DNA from: Treponema sp.
GTDB taxonomy: Bacteria; Spirochaetota; Spirochaetia; Treponematales; Breznakiellaceae
Length of the DNA: 28,131 bases
Reading direction: 5' to 3'
Assembly (NCBI GenBank): GCA_031255615.1
Contig: JAIRSD010000190.1
Location: 1 to 28,131, forward strand
Position numbers and translations under genes: made by a program. A model generated the notes under the pieces. The model was given only the letters and a program-made list of their open reading frames with translations, was not told where the DNA came from and did not search any database. Shown piece after piece: positions 17,462 to 25,992 of the stretch (positions are counted from its first letter, which is position 1; each line of letters opens with the position of its first letter).

Positions 17462-18886
17462 CTAGAAGGCCGCGAGATTCCGTTCCTCCAGGGCCCATAA
17501 TACCAGCCGCCATTCGGGAATGGTCATCCGCTGTTCAAGATTCATTATTTCAGAATATAGAAGATCCGCCAGCCTTCCGTTTCCTTTGATGTCGTAGTAA
17601 TTCGCCAGGTAGTAGAGCATCCGCGCCTTCAGCGCGGGGTCCTTTTCCTGATTGACCCGCCGGTATACGCCGTCGTCGCCGTTCATATCCAGGTAAAGCC
17701 GAATCATGGCGTACTCCAGATTGTCCCGGGGGACTTTTCTTAAAACCAAATTCGCGAAATCCCGGATGTTCCCCGGCTGGTTCAGGCGCCGCCAGTTCAT
17801 CATCGCCAGGAGGGCGTAGCTCCACTCGTTGGGGGCGTAATTGTAGGCCTGGACAAAGGCGTCCCGGGCCCCCTGCCATTGGCGGTTCCGCATCAAAAGC
17901 ATCCCCAATCCTTCCTGACCGAAATAGTAATCGGGCCGCAGCTTTACCAGGATCCTGTAGTCCTCCAAGGCCCCGTCGTAATCCTTCATTTCGTCCTTGA
18001 TTCCCGCGGTGTAAACGTATGAAAGAAAATAATCCGGGTCGAGGCTTTGGGCCCGGACGAATTCCTCCAGGGCAAGCTGTTTGCGGTTCAGATCCACCAG
18101 CACCATGGCCCGATCCAGGGAGATCCAGTAGTTCCGGTCGTCCAATTTTACGGCGGTGTCCAGGTCCGAGAGGGCCTGGAGGGAAAAACCCGCGTCCCGG
18201 TACAGCCGGGCCCGTTCCGCCCAGAGTTCCGGCTCCCCGGGGTACAGTTTAAGCCCCTGGTTCAGCAGTTCCTCCGCCTTTTGGGGATCCCGGGCAAAGC
18301 GGAACGCCTCCGCCCGGCCCATGATGGCTTCGAGATTATCCGGTTCCTCCGCCAGGGCCCGGTCAAAATAGGCTCCCGCCGTCGTGGGGGACCGTCTTTC
18401 CCCCCGGATGGCTATGTTTCCCAGGCCGACGAGGGCCGGAACATGGCGGGAATCGATTTCGAGGATCCCCTCCAGGGCGGTCTTTTGCTCCCTTTCCCTG
18501 CCGGCGGCCCCCTCCAGGACGGAAAGGATCAGCAGGGCCTGGGTGTTTTCCGGTTCTTCGGCCCGGATTCGGCCGGCAATCTCCCTGGCCGCGTCATATT
18601 CCCCCGCGGAACAGAGGATCGACGCCTTCAGGAGGACGATTTCGCTGCTTTCCCGTTCTTCCTCCTCTATTTCATCGAAGAGGGCCAGGGCGCCTTTGTG
18701 GTCGTTTTCCATGAGCAGGGCGGATATCCTGATCAGGATGGCGGTGGTGTCTTGCTCCGGGGCTTCCGGTTCTCCGGGGGGCGGGAATTCCGGCGCCTCC
18801 CGGCCGTCCGGAGGGGGCGGAGGCGAAACGCAGCCAAGGACCATGATCAGCGGGAGGGCTAAAATTGTCAGATACTTTATTCTCAT
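17462..18886 (-). CDS. TPR-repeat lipoprotein
   Basis: Predicted exported lipoprotein of 474 residues. The signal peptide ends in VLGC with the lipidated cysteine at position 19. A Pro-rich spacer follows (VSPPPPPDG, FPPPGEPE) to about residue 43. The remainder is helical with repeated tetratricopeptide units: GEYDAAREIAGRIRAEEPEN, PTTAGAYFDRALAEEPDNLE, GFSLQALSDLDTAVKLDD, NRKQLALEEFVRAQSLDPDY, DYDGALEDYRILVKLRPDYY, RQWQGARDAFVQAYNYAPNE, each with the W/L-G/A-Y-A-F-A-P pattern spaced about 34 residues. It probably acts as a periplasmic or outer-membrane scaffold; partners are unknown. ATG 18886 follows TTGGGGA. First gene of the run leading to TraB-like, pyrK and pyrD. Confidence 0.9.
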   Translation of the reverse strand: MRIKYLTILALPLIMVLGCVSPPPPPDGREAPEFPPPGEPEAPEQDTTAILIRISALLMENDHKGALALFDEIEEEERESSEIVLLKASILCSAGEYDAAREIAGRIRAEEPENTQALLILSVLEGAAGREREQKTALEGILEIDSRHVPALVGLGNIAIRGERRSPTTAGAYFDRALAEEPDNLEAIMGRAEAFRFARDPQKAEELLNQGLKLYPGEPELWAERARLYRDAGFSLQALSDLDTAVKLDDRNYWISLDRAMVLVDLNRKQLALEEFVRAQSLDPDYFLSYVYTAGIKDEMKDYDGALEDYRILVKLRPDYYFGQEGLGMLLMRNRQWQGARDAFVQAYNYAPNEWSYALLAMMNWRRLNQPGNIRDFANLVLRKVPRDNLEYAMIRLYLDMNGDDGVYRRVNQEKDPALKARMLYYLANYYDIKGNGRLADLLYSEIMNLEQRMTIPEWRLVLWALEERNLAAF

Positions 18887-18916
18887 TCCCCAATTACCTA
18901 ACCTTACGGTGGACAG

Positions 18917-18945
18917 AATTTATTAAATTATCGGTAAATCCGCAA
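18917..18945 (-). promoter_or_regulatory. Possible promoter of the TPR-traB-pyrK-pyrD run
   Basis: On the - strand TTGCGG (18940-18945), 17-nt spacer, TAAATT (18917-18922), about 30 nt before the TPR lipoprotein start. Reasonable spacing, moderate match to consensus. Confidence 0.4.
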
Positions 18946-19018
18946 GCCGAATGAACCTGTTCCCGGCGGTTCTTTGGCTGCCGCCGCTCCGCTTCACATC
19001 GGGGGGCCTTTCCCGCCG

Positions 19019-19197
19019 CGAAAACCAAAACGCCGCGCGTTTTGGTTTTCGGAGTTTGGGGCCCTGACCCAAACTCTATACAGCGAAGCCGCGCAAGGGA
19101 TAGGAGGGGTGCGGAGCAGACCCGGCGCGGAGCGGCGGGGCCGGAGCGAAGCGGAGCCCCGGATAGCCCGGTCCCCGCCGCAGGCGGGGATGCGCCC
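19019..19197 (+). repeat. Family-R modular hairpin repeat, copy R2 (arms 19019-19076, core 19091-19197)
   Basis: Core begins GCGCAAGGGATAGGAGGGG and ends GGGGATGCGCCC, matching the inverted copy at 8557-8664. Arms are different in sequence from R1 but again perfect hairpins: a 15-bp stem CGAAAACCAAAACGC (19019-19033) with a 3-nt loop and its complement to 19051, then GAGTTTGGG (19052-19060) with CCCAAACTC (19068-19076). The core contains an 8-bp stem TCCCCGCC/GGCGGGGA with loop GCA, where R1 has GGA. The remaining intergenic DNA to 19353 is AT-richer; TTGAGT at 19259 and TAATTA at 19284 are a weak, over-spaced promoter candidate for the next gene. Confidence 0.75.
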
Positions 19198-19353
19198 ATA
19201 CACTTCCTATACGGGCGCATAGACTGGGCGCTATCGGCCCCGTCCATAAGGTTTCCCATTGAGTTTTTAAGGGAGTCTGCCAATAATTAATAAGGTTAGT
19301 TTCGAATTGGCCGTTTCAGGCCCAACGCTCTACGCTGTGAAGGATTCGAATCA

Positions 19354-21294
19354 TTGTTAGGAAAAGAGGACCGGTTTATATTGGCGAAAAAATCCGTATT
19401 CTTCCGCGTGGTGGGATGTGCAGGACTCTATCTCCTGGTCTTTACGGCGGTTGCGAGTATTCAGTTCACCCAGAGGGACGGTTTTTCCCTCCAGATCTTT
19501 AATTTAACGGTTGAGGGGCGCTATCGGCCCCTGAAAGAGGGAGAGCCGGTTCCTCCCGCGGGGCTGTCCCCTATCATGGGGGAGACCCGGATTCTCTTTG
19601 GGGGGCTTGAATTCACGCTTTCCGGGGATTCCCTGAGCCGGGAGGGGGGGCTCTGTCTGGTGGACGCCGCCGGGGAGCGGCGCTTTCTTTCCGTCGAATA
19701 TATGGCCGTGGAGCGGGGGGAACTGCGTTTCCATCTGGCTGGCGGGGTTCAGATTTCCTTTACCGCCATGGAGGAGGGGACGGAATTACGGATTGCCGGG
19801 GATTTTGACGACGGGGCATTCACCGGTCTGGAAATTCCCTACCGGCCCCTCAAGGGTTCCTGGATTGGGAACGAGGGGGGCGGGGTTCTTGTCATCGCCG
19901 CCGACGGCCGGGAGTACCGGTTCAGGGGGGACGAGGGGGAGGACCGGGAGGGGAATCGAGTTCTTGTGTTATTGGGGAGGGGGTTCCCCGCCTTATACGG
20001 GGCCGTCCAAAAGAACCAGGGATGGCGGGCGGAGGATTATATCCTGGCGGAGGGGGAGGCCGGGGCCTACCGGGAGGCTCTGCTCCGGTGGGCCGATGGA
20101 AACTACCCCCGCTGGGGGGCGGCGCTCCCCGGCCGGGGGGATGAGGATACGGTTATCGCTTACCAGGGGGAGGCCGTGGGGCGGGGCGCCTCCAGGGCGG
20201 CCCTGAACGCCGTACCCGAAACTTTCCTTTCCTCCCCGGCGCGGAGCTACGAATCTTCGGTATATCTGGGGGGCATCGGCGCGGCCCACCGGGGGCTCCA
20301 GGCGGCGGAGGCGGCCAGGCTGATCCGTATCACGGAGCTGCTGGACCAGAATTCCCCCGCCTTCCTTTTAGAAAGCGACGTCATGGAATATCTGGCGGTC
20401 CGAAATCAGGAAAGCCTGATCGACCGGGGGATTGGGCTGATTCAGAATATGGAGCCCGGCTACCTGGCCCTGGAACAGATCCCCGGCCTTCTTGAAGTCC
20501 GGGTGGAACTGGGCCGCCACCGGCCCGACGCTTTTGGCGGGAGCAACCCCCATCCCCTCTTTGACGCGCTGACAAGCCAGGTGGTGCTTCTCCTTTCCAA
20601 ATGCTTAAGGCGGTTGCCCCCCATGGAGCATTACCCCATCGGCCTGGTCCTGGCGGCCAGGGAGGGCCGGGCGGACCTGGGCTGGAATCTCCGGCTGGGG
20701 AAGGCCCTGGTGGATTGGGGGGAATTCACCGGCAGGGAAACCTGGGCCGCTGTGGGCCGTTCCATCGTTCTTTCCGTGCTGTCCCTGGAAGACAAGGACG
20801 GCCAGGTCGTGCCGATTCTGAACCTGGACGAGGGGGCCTCCACGGGGGAAAGGCCGGGATCTATCAGTTCGGCCAGGATCTACCGCATGTTGGGTCTGGG
20901 GGAGTACCGTCCCAAGGCCCTGGACCTGGGCCCCGGCTTTCCCGGCATCTGGGCCTGGACCGCTTCCCCGGAGATCCGCGCAAGCCGGGAAGGGGTAGCC
21001 CTGGACATTGCCGTAAGTTTTCCCGTGGGGGAAAGCCATTACCTCCTTATCCACGGGATTGACCCCTTTTACCGGCTCCAGTTTCACGGCATGGACTGGC
21101 GGACGGACCCCAATTTTGAACGCTACGATTCCTCCGGCTGGGTGTACTATCCCCAGGAGCGGGTTCTGGCCCTCAAGGTAAAGCACAGGACCGAGGTGGA
21201 ACACATCATCCTGTACACCGGGTCCTCCAGTTCCGCCCAGGCCCCTTCCCTCGGGGAGGAGGGCCCCGCCGCTGCCATGGCTTCCCCCCGGTAG
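19354..21294 (+). CDS. Membrane-anchored or exported protein of unknown function, 646 aa
   Basis: I do not recognise a named family. The start is TTG: 19354 has GAAGGA 9 nt upstream; TTG 19381 with AGAGGA 10 nt upstream would give 637 residues beginning [M]AKKSVFFR. Either way a positively charged N-terminus leads into one hydrophobic segment (VFFRVVGCAGLYLLVFTAV, residues ~15-33), a signal anchor or signal peptide. About residues 40-220 look beta-rich (repeated GGLEFTLSGDSL, GGVQISFTAMEEGTELRIAGDF, GREYRFRGDEG). About 290-540 is helical (RGLQAAEAARLIRITELLDQ, LFDALTSQVVLLLSKCLRRL), and the last ~100 residues are again beta-rich, ending in a Ser/Ala/Gly tail. Most likely periplasmic, perhaps a conserved treponemal hypothetical. 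Convergent with the next gene. Confidence 0.85.
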   Translation: MLGKEDRFILAKKSVFFRVVGCAGLYLLVFTAVASIQFTQRDGFSLQIFNLTVEGRYRPLKEGEPVPPAGLSPIMGETRILFGGLEFTLSGDSLSREGGLCLVDAAGERRFLSVEYMAVERGELRFHLAGGVQISFTAMEEGTELRIAGDFDDGAFTGLEIPYRPLKGSWIGNEGGGVLVIAADGREYRFRGDEGEDREGNRVLVLLGRGFPALYGAVQKNQGWRAEDYILAEGEAGAYREALLRWADGNYPRWGAALPGRGDEDTVIAYQGEAVGRGASRAALNAVPETFLSSPARSYESSVYLGGIGAAHRGLQAAEAARLIRITELLDQNSPAFLLESDVMEYLAVRNQESLIDRGIGLIQNMEPGYLALEQIPGLLEVRVELGRHRPDAFGGSNPHPLFDALTSQVVLLLSKCLRRLPPMEHYPIGLVLAAREGRADLGWNLRLGKALVDWGEFTGRETWAAVGRSIVLSVLSLEDKDGQVVPILNLDEGASTGERPGSISSARIYRMLGLGEYRPKALDLGPGFPGIWAWTASPEIRASREGVALDIAVSFPVGESHYLLIHGIDPFYRLQFHGMDWRTDPNFERYDSSGWVYYPQERVLALKVKHRTEVEHIILYTGSSSSAQAPSLGEEGPAAAMASPR

Positions 21295-21439
21295 CCGCCG
21301 CTTTCAGCCGGTGATGTCCGGCAGGAAGGGCCGGATCCGGCGGCTCTGTTGGGCGCGTTTTTTGCGCCGCCGCAAGAAAATTCGGCTTCCGCCCTGGCCG
21401 GGTCCTGATTTTCGCCTTTTGAAGCGCCGCGCCCCTGCG

Positions 21440-22309
21440 TTAGGGCCGCCGGGCCGCCTGAAAGGCCGCGTCCGACCGGGCGCCGAACCAGCCCAGGACA
21501 GCCTGGGCCCGGTTGGTCAGGGAATTGCCGATCCGGTTCCCCAGGCCGGGAAAAGCGGCGGCCCTGGCCAGGGAAAGGGCGTAGAATAAAAGGCTGTCCC
21601 CGGCGTCGATGACCGCCGCCAGGGAACGGAGTTTGTCCTTGCCCACCGCGGGGACGATGCTTACCTTGAGGTCCGTCAGGTTCCGCTGGACGAGGACCAG
21701 GAAATCGCCGCCCGCCCGGTAGCGGTACTCGTAAATGTTATCCCCAAAGGTGAGGTCCCGCTGCCGGGCGTAGAATCTGAGTTCCGCGGGGGGGGCGGCG
21801 TAGAAGGGGTCGGCCAGTTCCCGCCGGGACTCCGGGGAATCAATGATCCGGGAATATTCGTAGAAGGTCCGCATGCTTCCCCGGCTGGCGGAGTAATACT
21901 GGATGCCCGCCAGGCTGGAGACGGCCAGGAGGCTGTTAAGGAGGGCGGTCCGCTCGACATCGCTCCAGGCGGGCCGGGACGCGGAGGGGGGCTTTTCATA
22001 GAGGCTGAGGCTTTCCACCATGACGCCGGTCTCCAGTTCCGCCAGGATCTCCGCGGCAAAGGCCGCTATCTCCCCATGCCGGGGGACAAGGGCGGGACGG
22101 GGGTCTTTAAGCTGGACCCGGGAAAGGGTTTTGCCGGCCCGCAGTTCCGCCGCCGCCTCCGGGCCGCTTAGTTCTTCCAGGCTGAGGGCCCCCGCCGCGG
22201 CGGGGGCGAGGATTAGGGCGGCGGCAAACAAGGCCGGGAGGATCCGCGCCGTCACGGGCGATCTTCGCGCTTCCCCCTTTCGGGGAATTCTGATTCTTGT
22301 TTTCATCAT
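21440..22309 (-). CDS. Secreted protein of unknown function, 289 aa
   Basis: Exported protein without a family I can name with confidence; its length and pattern recall small secreted spirochete hypotheticals (DUF6675 is a guess from memory, unverified). ATG 22309, immediately followed by another ATG, gives MMKTRIRIPRKGEARRSPV, then a hydrophobic core ARILPALFAAALILAPAAAG and probable cleavage at AGA/LS. The mature protein begins with helices (SLEELSGPEAAAELRAGKTL) and continues GIQYYSASRGSMRTFYEYS, LTFGDNIYEYRYRAGGDFLV and NLTDLKVSIVPAVGKDKLRS, with SLLFYALSLARAA near the end. No cysteine lipobox, no catalytic motif. The start lacks a strong ribosome binding site. Convergent with the 646-residue protein gene. 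Confidence 0.8.
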   Translation of the reverse strand: MMKTRIRIPRKGEARRSPVTARILPALFAAALILAPAAAGALSLEELSGPEAAAELRAGKTLSRVQLKDPRPALVPRHGEIAAFAAEILAELETGVMVESLSLYEKPPSASRPAWSDVERTALLNSLLAVSSLAGIQYYSASRGSMRTFYEYSRIIDSPESRRELADPFYAAPPAELRFYARQRDLTFGDNIYEYRYRAGGDFLVLVQRNLTDLKVSIVPAVGKDKLRSLAAVIDAGDSLLFYALSLARAAAFPGLGNRIGNSLTNRAQAVLGWFGARSDAAFQAARRP

Positions 22310-22436
22310 CTTTAACAATTTTTCTTTAACAACCGGGATCGGTCAAGCAACGGCGGATACCGGGGCGGGGGGGTGGCGGAGGACTCCGGACCCGGCCGGG
22401 GGAGGAGGCCGGAGACAGGGGGGGGCCAGAGGAAGG

Positions 22437-22458
22437 GCCCCCGCCGGAGGCGGGGGGC
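22437..22458 (-). terminator. GC-rich hairpin downstream of khpB
   Basis: GCCCCCGCC (22437-22445), loop GGA, then GGCGGGGGGC (22449-22458), about 55 nt past the khpB stop on the - strand. No U-tract follows. The GGA loop is the same as in the stems of the family-R repeat. The rest of 22319-22512 is G-rich spacer. Confidence 0.35.
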
Positions 22459-22512
22459 TACGGAACGGCCTTACCTGGTAGCTGGCCCCCCCCTCATGAA
22501 TCGGCGTAAACT

Positions 22513-23274
22513 TCAGCGGGCGGCGCCGCGATAGTAGACCCGGACCTGCTTGTAGAGGCCCTCGCCTTCGCTTTTGGTTTCCACATCGGCGATGTCGTTC
22601 AGGGTGGTGTGGACAAGGCGGCGGTCGAAGGGGTTCATCGGTTCCAGGAGGATGGAACCGCGGCTTTCCCGGACCCGGTCCGCTACGGTGTAGGCAAGCC
22701 GGACCAGGGTTTCTTCCCGGCGGATCCGGTAGTTTTCGCTGTCCAGGATGATCCGCGTGTTCTCCCGGCCCTGGCGGCCCGCGTAAATGTTGGCCAGGAG
22801 TTGGAGGGCGTCCAGGTTTTTCCCCTTTTTCCCGATAAGGATGGAGGAAAATTCCGATTCCATCTTGAGTCCCAGCTTCCGGTCTTCCCGGAACAGGACC
22901 GATACCTTGCCGGGGTAGCCCATCCGTTCGATAAGGCCGTCCATGAAGTCGATCATGGCGGATTCAAAATCGTTTTTTGGTTCCGGGTCGCCGTAAACGG
23001 GCTGGCTGTACTCCCGGATTTGGGGGGGGCGGGTTTCGCTGTCCCTGTCCCCCTCTTCATCCGCCGGACCCGCTGCCGGAGCCCCGGACGGGGTTGCCGC
23101 CGCGGCGACCTGTTTATCCGTGTGGATTTGAATCTTTACATAGCCCTTCTTGAACAGGCCCTGCCGCTGGGTTTCCAGGATTTCCACGTCAAAATCGTCC
23201 TTTTCAAGCCCCAGCTCCGCCGCCGCCCGGTCAATGGCTTCCTTCTCGGTACGGCCTTCAAATTCGTACACCAT
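22513..23274 (-). CDS. khpB: RNA-binding protein KhpB (Jag/EloR)
   Basis: Cytosolic RNA-binding protein, 253 residues; in firmicutes it partners KhpA and affects cell elongation and sRNA stability. Start ATG 23274 has GAGGAG 8 nt upstream, and the sequence from VYEFEGRTEKEAIDRA is the canonical Jag_N domain (1-52). A variable Ala/Pro/acidic linker covers 55-100. The type II KH domain is ~105-178 with the GKKG loop at 148-151 (SSILIGKKGKNLDALQ). The R3H domain follows (~185-250) with RRLVH at 218-222. Placement after yidC is conserved in many bacteria. It lies 80 nt downstream of yidC in the same operon. Confidence 0.96.
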   Translation of the reverse strand: MVYEFEGRTEKEAIDRAAAELGLEKDDFDVEILETQRQGLFKKGYVKIQIHTDKQVAAAATPSGAPAAGPADEEGDRDSETRPPQIREYSQPVYGDPEPKNDFESAMIDFMDGLIERMGYPGKVSVLFREDRKLGLKMESEFSSILIGKKGKNLDALQLLANIYAGRQGRENTRIILDSENYRIRREETLVRLAYTVADRVRESRGSILLEPMNPFDRRLVHTTLNDIADVETKSEGEGLYKQVRVYYRGAAR

Positions 23275-23312
23275 ATATATATGCTCCTCGCAAATGAGAT
23301 TACCCTGGCTGC

Positions 23313-23348
23313 GGGGCCGCGCCGCAATTTGGCGCTTCAAGCGGCCCC
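23313..23348 (-). other. Hairpin in the yidC-khpB spacer
   Basis: GGGGCCGC (23313-23320) pairs with GCGGCCCC (23341-23348), an 8-bp GC stem, between the yidC stop and the khpB ribosome binding site. No U-tract, so it is more likely a processing or stability element than a terminator. Confidence 0.4.
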
Positions 23349-23354
23349 TGGGTC

Positions 23355-25262
23355 TTATCTTTTCTTTTTCCGGGGGGCGATCACCGGCCCCTTGCCGCCC
23401 TTTGCGGGGGAATTCGGCTTTACCAGCGGCCTGGCGGCATCCCCGGCGGCGGTCATTTCGGCCCGTCTTTGGGCAAGATACTTGTTAATCGCCAACTGCT
23501 GCACCATGGTAAGGACGTTGGACATGATCCAGTATACGAGGAGCCCCGAGGGCACGTCGTAAAGGATGAAGAAGAATATGATGGGCATGGCATAGAGCAT
23601 CATCTTCATCTGGGCGTTGCTCTGTTGATCCGGCGTCTGCGTTACCTTGCCGTAAAGCAGTTGGGAGCCTACATAGATAAAGGGAAGGAGCCGGATGTCG
23701 GTCCAACCGAGAATAGGCAGGCGGAAATTTTCAAAATGGAGGATCGATTCGGGGATCGAAAGGTCCGGTATCCAGCCGGGAATGAACATGGCCCCCCGCA
23801 GGTCGAAGTGGTTGTTAAAGAGGTTGTACATGGCGAAGAAGATGGGGAACTGCAGAAGCATGGGAAGGCAGCCGGAAAGGGGGTTGTAGCCTTCTTTTTT
23901 GTAGAACTCCGCCATGGTTTGGTTCATCTTTTGGGGGTTGTCCTTGTATTTATCCTGAATTTCCTTGATTTTGGGGGCCAATGCCTGCATCCGCAGGGTG
24001 GACTCCGAACTTTTTTTGGTCAGGGGAAAGAGGATCGCCTTGACCGCCAGGGTGAGGAGGATGATCGCCACCCCGTAATTGTGGACAAGCCGGTTAAAGA
24101 AGGCGAGCAGGACCTTGAGGACCGTTTCCAGGGGGGCAAGGAAGCCCCGGGAGTTGGCGACCTCCACAAGCTCCATATCCTTGAGCATGAAGCCGTTAAG
24201 CCCCGTGGTGTAGGGCTGGAGGTCTTCCTGGGTCTTGGGGCCCAGGTAAAACCGGTATACGTCCTCGACGCGGGACAGGGAGACGGCGGGCCGGGTGATA
24301 AAAAGCCGGGAAGCTGCGGAAAGCCCCGGTTCCTGCCGGGCGGAAAGGGCGAGATCGTACTGCGGCAGGAGGGGGATGGCGATAAGGGTGAAATACTTCC
24401 CCGCGATGGCGGACCAGGAAGCCCGGTTGTTGTTTAGGATCGCCGGGTTCGCCTCGCTTACCTTTTCCTGTTTCCGTTTGCCGTTGGCAAAGGTAAAGTA
24501 ATTGCGATACTCGTAACGCTGGTCTATCTTTTGAAAGCTGGGGCCAATCTGGGGGCCGAAGCCCAGGGTGTAGGCGGCGGCGGTGCCTCCCGGATTTCCG
24601 GGGAAGTTGAATCCCTGAACCGCGCGCCCCCCGTCCAGGGTTACGGCCAGCTCGAACATATATTCGTTGGGCCGGAGGGTGTAGCGTTTGCTGAGGCGGA
24701 ACTGCTCCCCGCCGGGCAGTACAAAGTCCTGCCAAAAGGTGACGCCGTAGGGATCGCCGGGGGAACGGTCCACATGAAAAAGGGATTCCACCGGCTGGGC
24801 ATCCATGCCGCCAAAGGCCACGGTAAAGCCGTGGGCTTCCCGGCTGCCGGAGACCAGCATTTCCAGGGGCCCCGAGCTATCGCTGTGCTTTTTCAGTTTC
24901 CAGGAAACCAAGTCCCCCCCGGCGTTGCTAAACTCCGCGGTAAGGAATTCGGTTTCTATGACGACCCGCTGCTCCCGCAGGGATTCGCTTGGGGCCGGGG
25001 ACTGGGAAACCGCGGAGGCCTCCGCCGCGTCCGCTTCGGCGGGGGACCCAGCCTGGATCGGAAGCCCGGCGGGCGCGGCTTCGACCGGGGCAGCCCCGGC
25101 AGGCGCGGTCTCAAGCGGCGCCGTTCCAACCGGCGCGGCCCCGGAGGGCGCCCCCTCGGGAAGGGGGGGCGGGGCGGGGGGGTAGATCAGGGCCATAACA
25201 AAATAGAATCCCAGCATCACGACAACCGAAAGGGCGACGGCCAACAAAGTTCTTTTTTCCAT
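23355..25262 (-). CDS. yidC: Membrane protein insertase YidC/OxaA
   Basis: Inner-membrane insertase, 635 residues, of the large Gram-negative type. TM1 is residues ~5-27 (LLAVALSVVVMLGFYFVMAL). An Ala/Pro-rich low-complexity linker with repeats of the type TAPAGAAPVEAAP follows (28-75), then the periplasmic beta domain to ~340. The insertase core (about 365-610) has five helices. It begins LVHNYGVAIILLTLAVKAIL and FPLTKKSSES; the groove arginine of E. coli (R366) is lysine here, as in many other phyla. A cytoplasmic coil follows (MQALAPKIKEIQDKYKDNPQ), then GCLPMLLQFPIFFAMY and YDVPSGLLVYWIMSN. The C-terminus is basic (RKKKR), as in ribosome-binding YidC tails. ATG 25262 is 31 nt after yidD. 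Confidence 0.98.
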   Translation of the reverse strand: MEKRTLLAVALSVVVMLGFYFVMALIYPPAPPPLPEGAPSGAAPVGTAPLETAPAGAAPVEAAPAGLPIQAGSPAEADAAEASAVSQSPAPSESLREQRVVIETEFLTAEFSNAGGDLVSWKLKKHSDSSGPLEMLVSGSREAHGFTVAFGGMDAQPVESLFHVDRSPGDPYGVTFWQDFVLPGGEQFRLSKRYTLRPNEYMFELAVTLDGGRAVQGFNFPGNPGGTAAAYTLGFGPQIGPSFQKIDQRYEYRNYFTFANGKRKQEKVSEANPAILNNNRASWSAIAGKYFTLIAIPLLPQYDLALSARQEPGLSAASRLFITRPAVSLSRVEDVYRFYLGPKTQEDLQPYTTGLNGFMLKDMELVEVANSRGFLAPLETVLKVLLAFFNRLVHNYGVAIILLTLAVKAILFPLTKKSSESTLRMQALAPKIKEIQDKYKDNPQKMNQTMAEFYKKEGYNPLSGCLPMLLQFPIFFAMYNLFNNHFDLRGAMFIPGWIPDLSIPESILHFENFRLPILGWTDIRLLPFIYVGSQLLYGKVTQTPDQQSNAQMKMMLYAMPIIFFFILYDVPSGLLVYWIMSNVLTMVQQLAINKYLAQRRAEMTAAGDAARPLVKPNSPAKGGKGPVIAPRKKKR

Positions 25263-25293
25263 GCAAATTCCTTATTAACAGACTTGGCGGACC

Positions 25294-25512
25294 CTACTCC
25301 ACCGGATCGTATCCGCCCGGATGGAAGGGATGGCAGCGGAGGATCCGCTTTAAGGCCATGAATCCGCCCTTACCGAGGCCGTATTTCTCCACCGCTTGGT
25401 ACGCATAGGCCGAACAACTGGGCACATAACGGCAGCAGCGGGGAAAATGGGGAGAAACGGCGTATTGATAGAACCGGATTAAAAACAGCGCTGCCTTTCG
25501 CGTGAATACCAT
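25294..25512 (-). CDS. yidD: Membrane protein insertion efficiency factor YidD
   Basis: Small 72-residue protein that assists YidC-dependent insertion at the inner membrane. The family core is complete: [54 protein letters not shown], with all conserved cysteines. Start ATG 25512 lies 4 nt after the rnpA stop; the frame is open further upstream but that extension is rnpA read out of frame. The weak ribosome binding site suggests translational coupling to rnpA. Confidence 0.95.
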   Translation of the reverse strand: MVFTRKAALFLIRFYQYAVSPHFPRCCRYVPSCSAYAYQAVEKYGLGKGGFMALKRILRCHPFHPGGYDPVE

Positions 25513-25516
25513 CGTT

Positions 25517-25990
25517 TTAATTTCCGTCCTGGTTAAGACCGGCCAGGGTAAAGAGCCGTTTAAGCTGTCGTAAACGGAAGGCCAGCCCAATTCGCCGGCC
25601 CGGTCCGGAGGAAGCTCCCCCGCCGCCCGGAGGCGGGCCCGGCGGATAAACCAACAGGACCAGATCGAAACCCCCGGACAAACCGGGGCGCAGCAGACGG
25701 TAAGCCTCCCGGCCCAACCGCTTCGCACGATTCCGCTCCGGCGCGCCGCCGAATTTCCGGGCCAAGGTAAAGGCTACCCGGTTATGGGGAAGGCCGTTTT
25801 TCAGCACGAACAACTTGGCGCCGGGACAGCTATAGGCCCTTCCCGACTTAAAAACTTTCCGTATCCCCTCGTTCTGTTTAAGCCGCTCAAAAACCCTGAA
25901 CCGAAAACCCGGCCTCCCCGCGGGAAGTCCCGGCGGACCCGCAGGGTCCGAAGGACAGGGCGCTGCCTGGGGCCGGACACCGGGGTCCAT
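25517..25990 (-). CDS. rnpA: Ribonuclease P protein component
   Basis: Protein subunit that binds the RNase P RNA for tRNA 5' processing. ATG 25990 gives 157 residues, with a 28-residue Pro/Gly-rich extension ([18 protein letters not shown]...) before the family core. The core runs [40 protein letters not shown] and the RNR signature [20 protein letters not shown], then [10 protein letters not shown] Gly/Pro-rich insertion ([16 protein letters not shown]) precedes the last helix ([12 protein letters not shown]). No other start codon lies before the core. The start is 2 nt past the rpmH stop, so translation is probably coupled. Confidence 0.93.
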   Translation of the reverse strand: MDPGVRPQAAPCPSDPAGPPGLPAGRPGFRFRVFERLKQNEGIRKVFKSGRAYSCPGAKLFVLKNGLPHNRVAFTLARKFGGAPERNRAKRLGREAYRLLRPGLSGGFDLVLLVYPPGPPPGGGGASSGPGRRIGLAFRLRQLKRLFTLAGLNQDGN

Positions 25991-25992
25991 CC

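Noticed and set aside
19321..19353. tRNA-like GGATTCGAATC near 19342
   Set aside because: Resembles a T-arm, but no acceptor, D or anticodon stems can be built around it.
25513..25728. N-terminally extended YidD starting at 25728
   Set aside because: The extension overlaps the rnpA coding sequence out of frame; the family core starts at about 25512.
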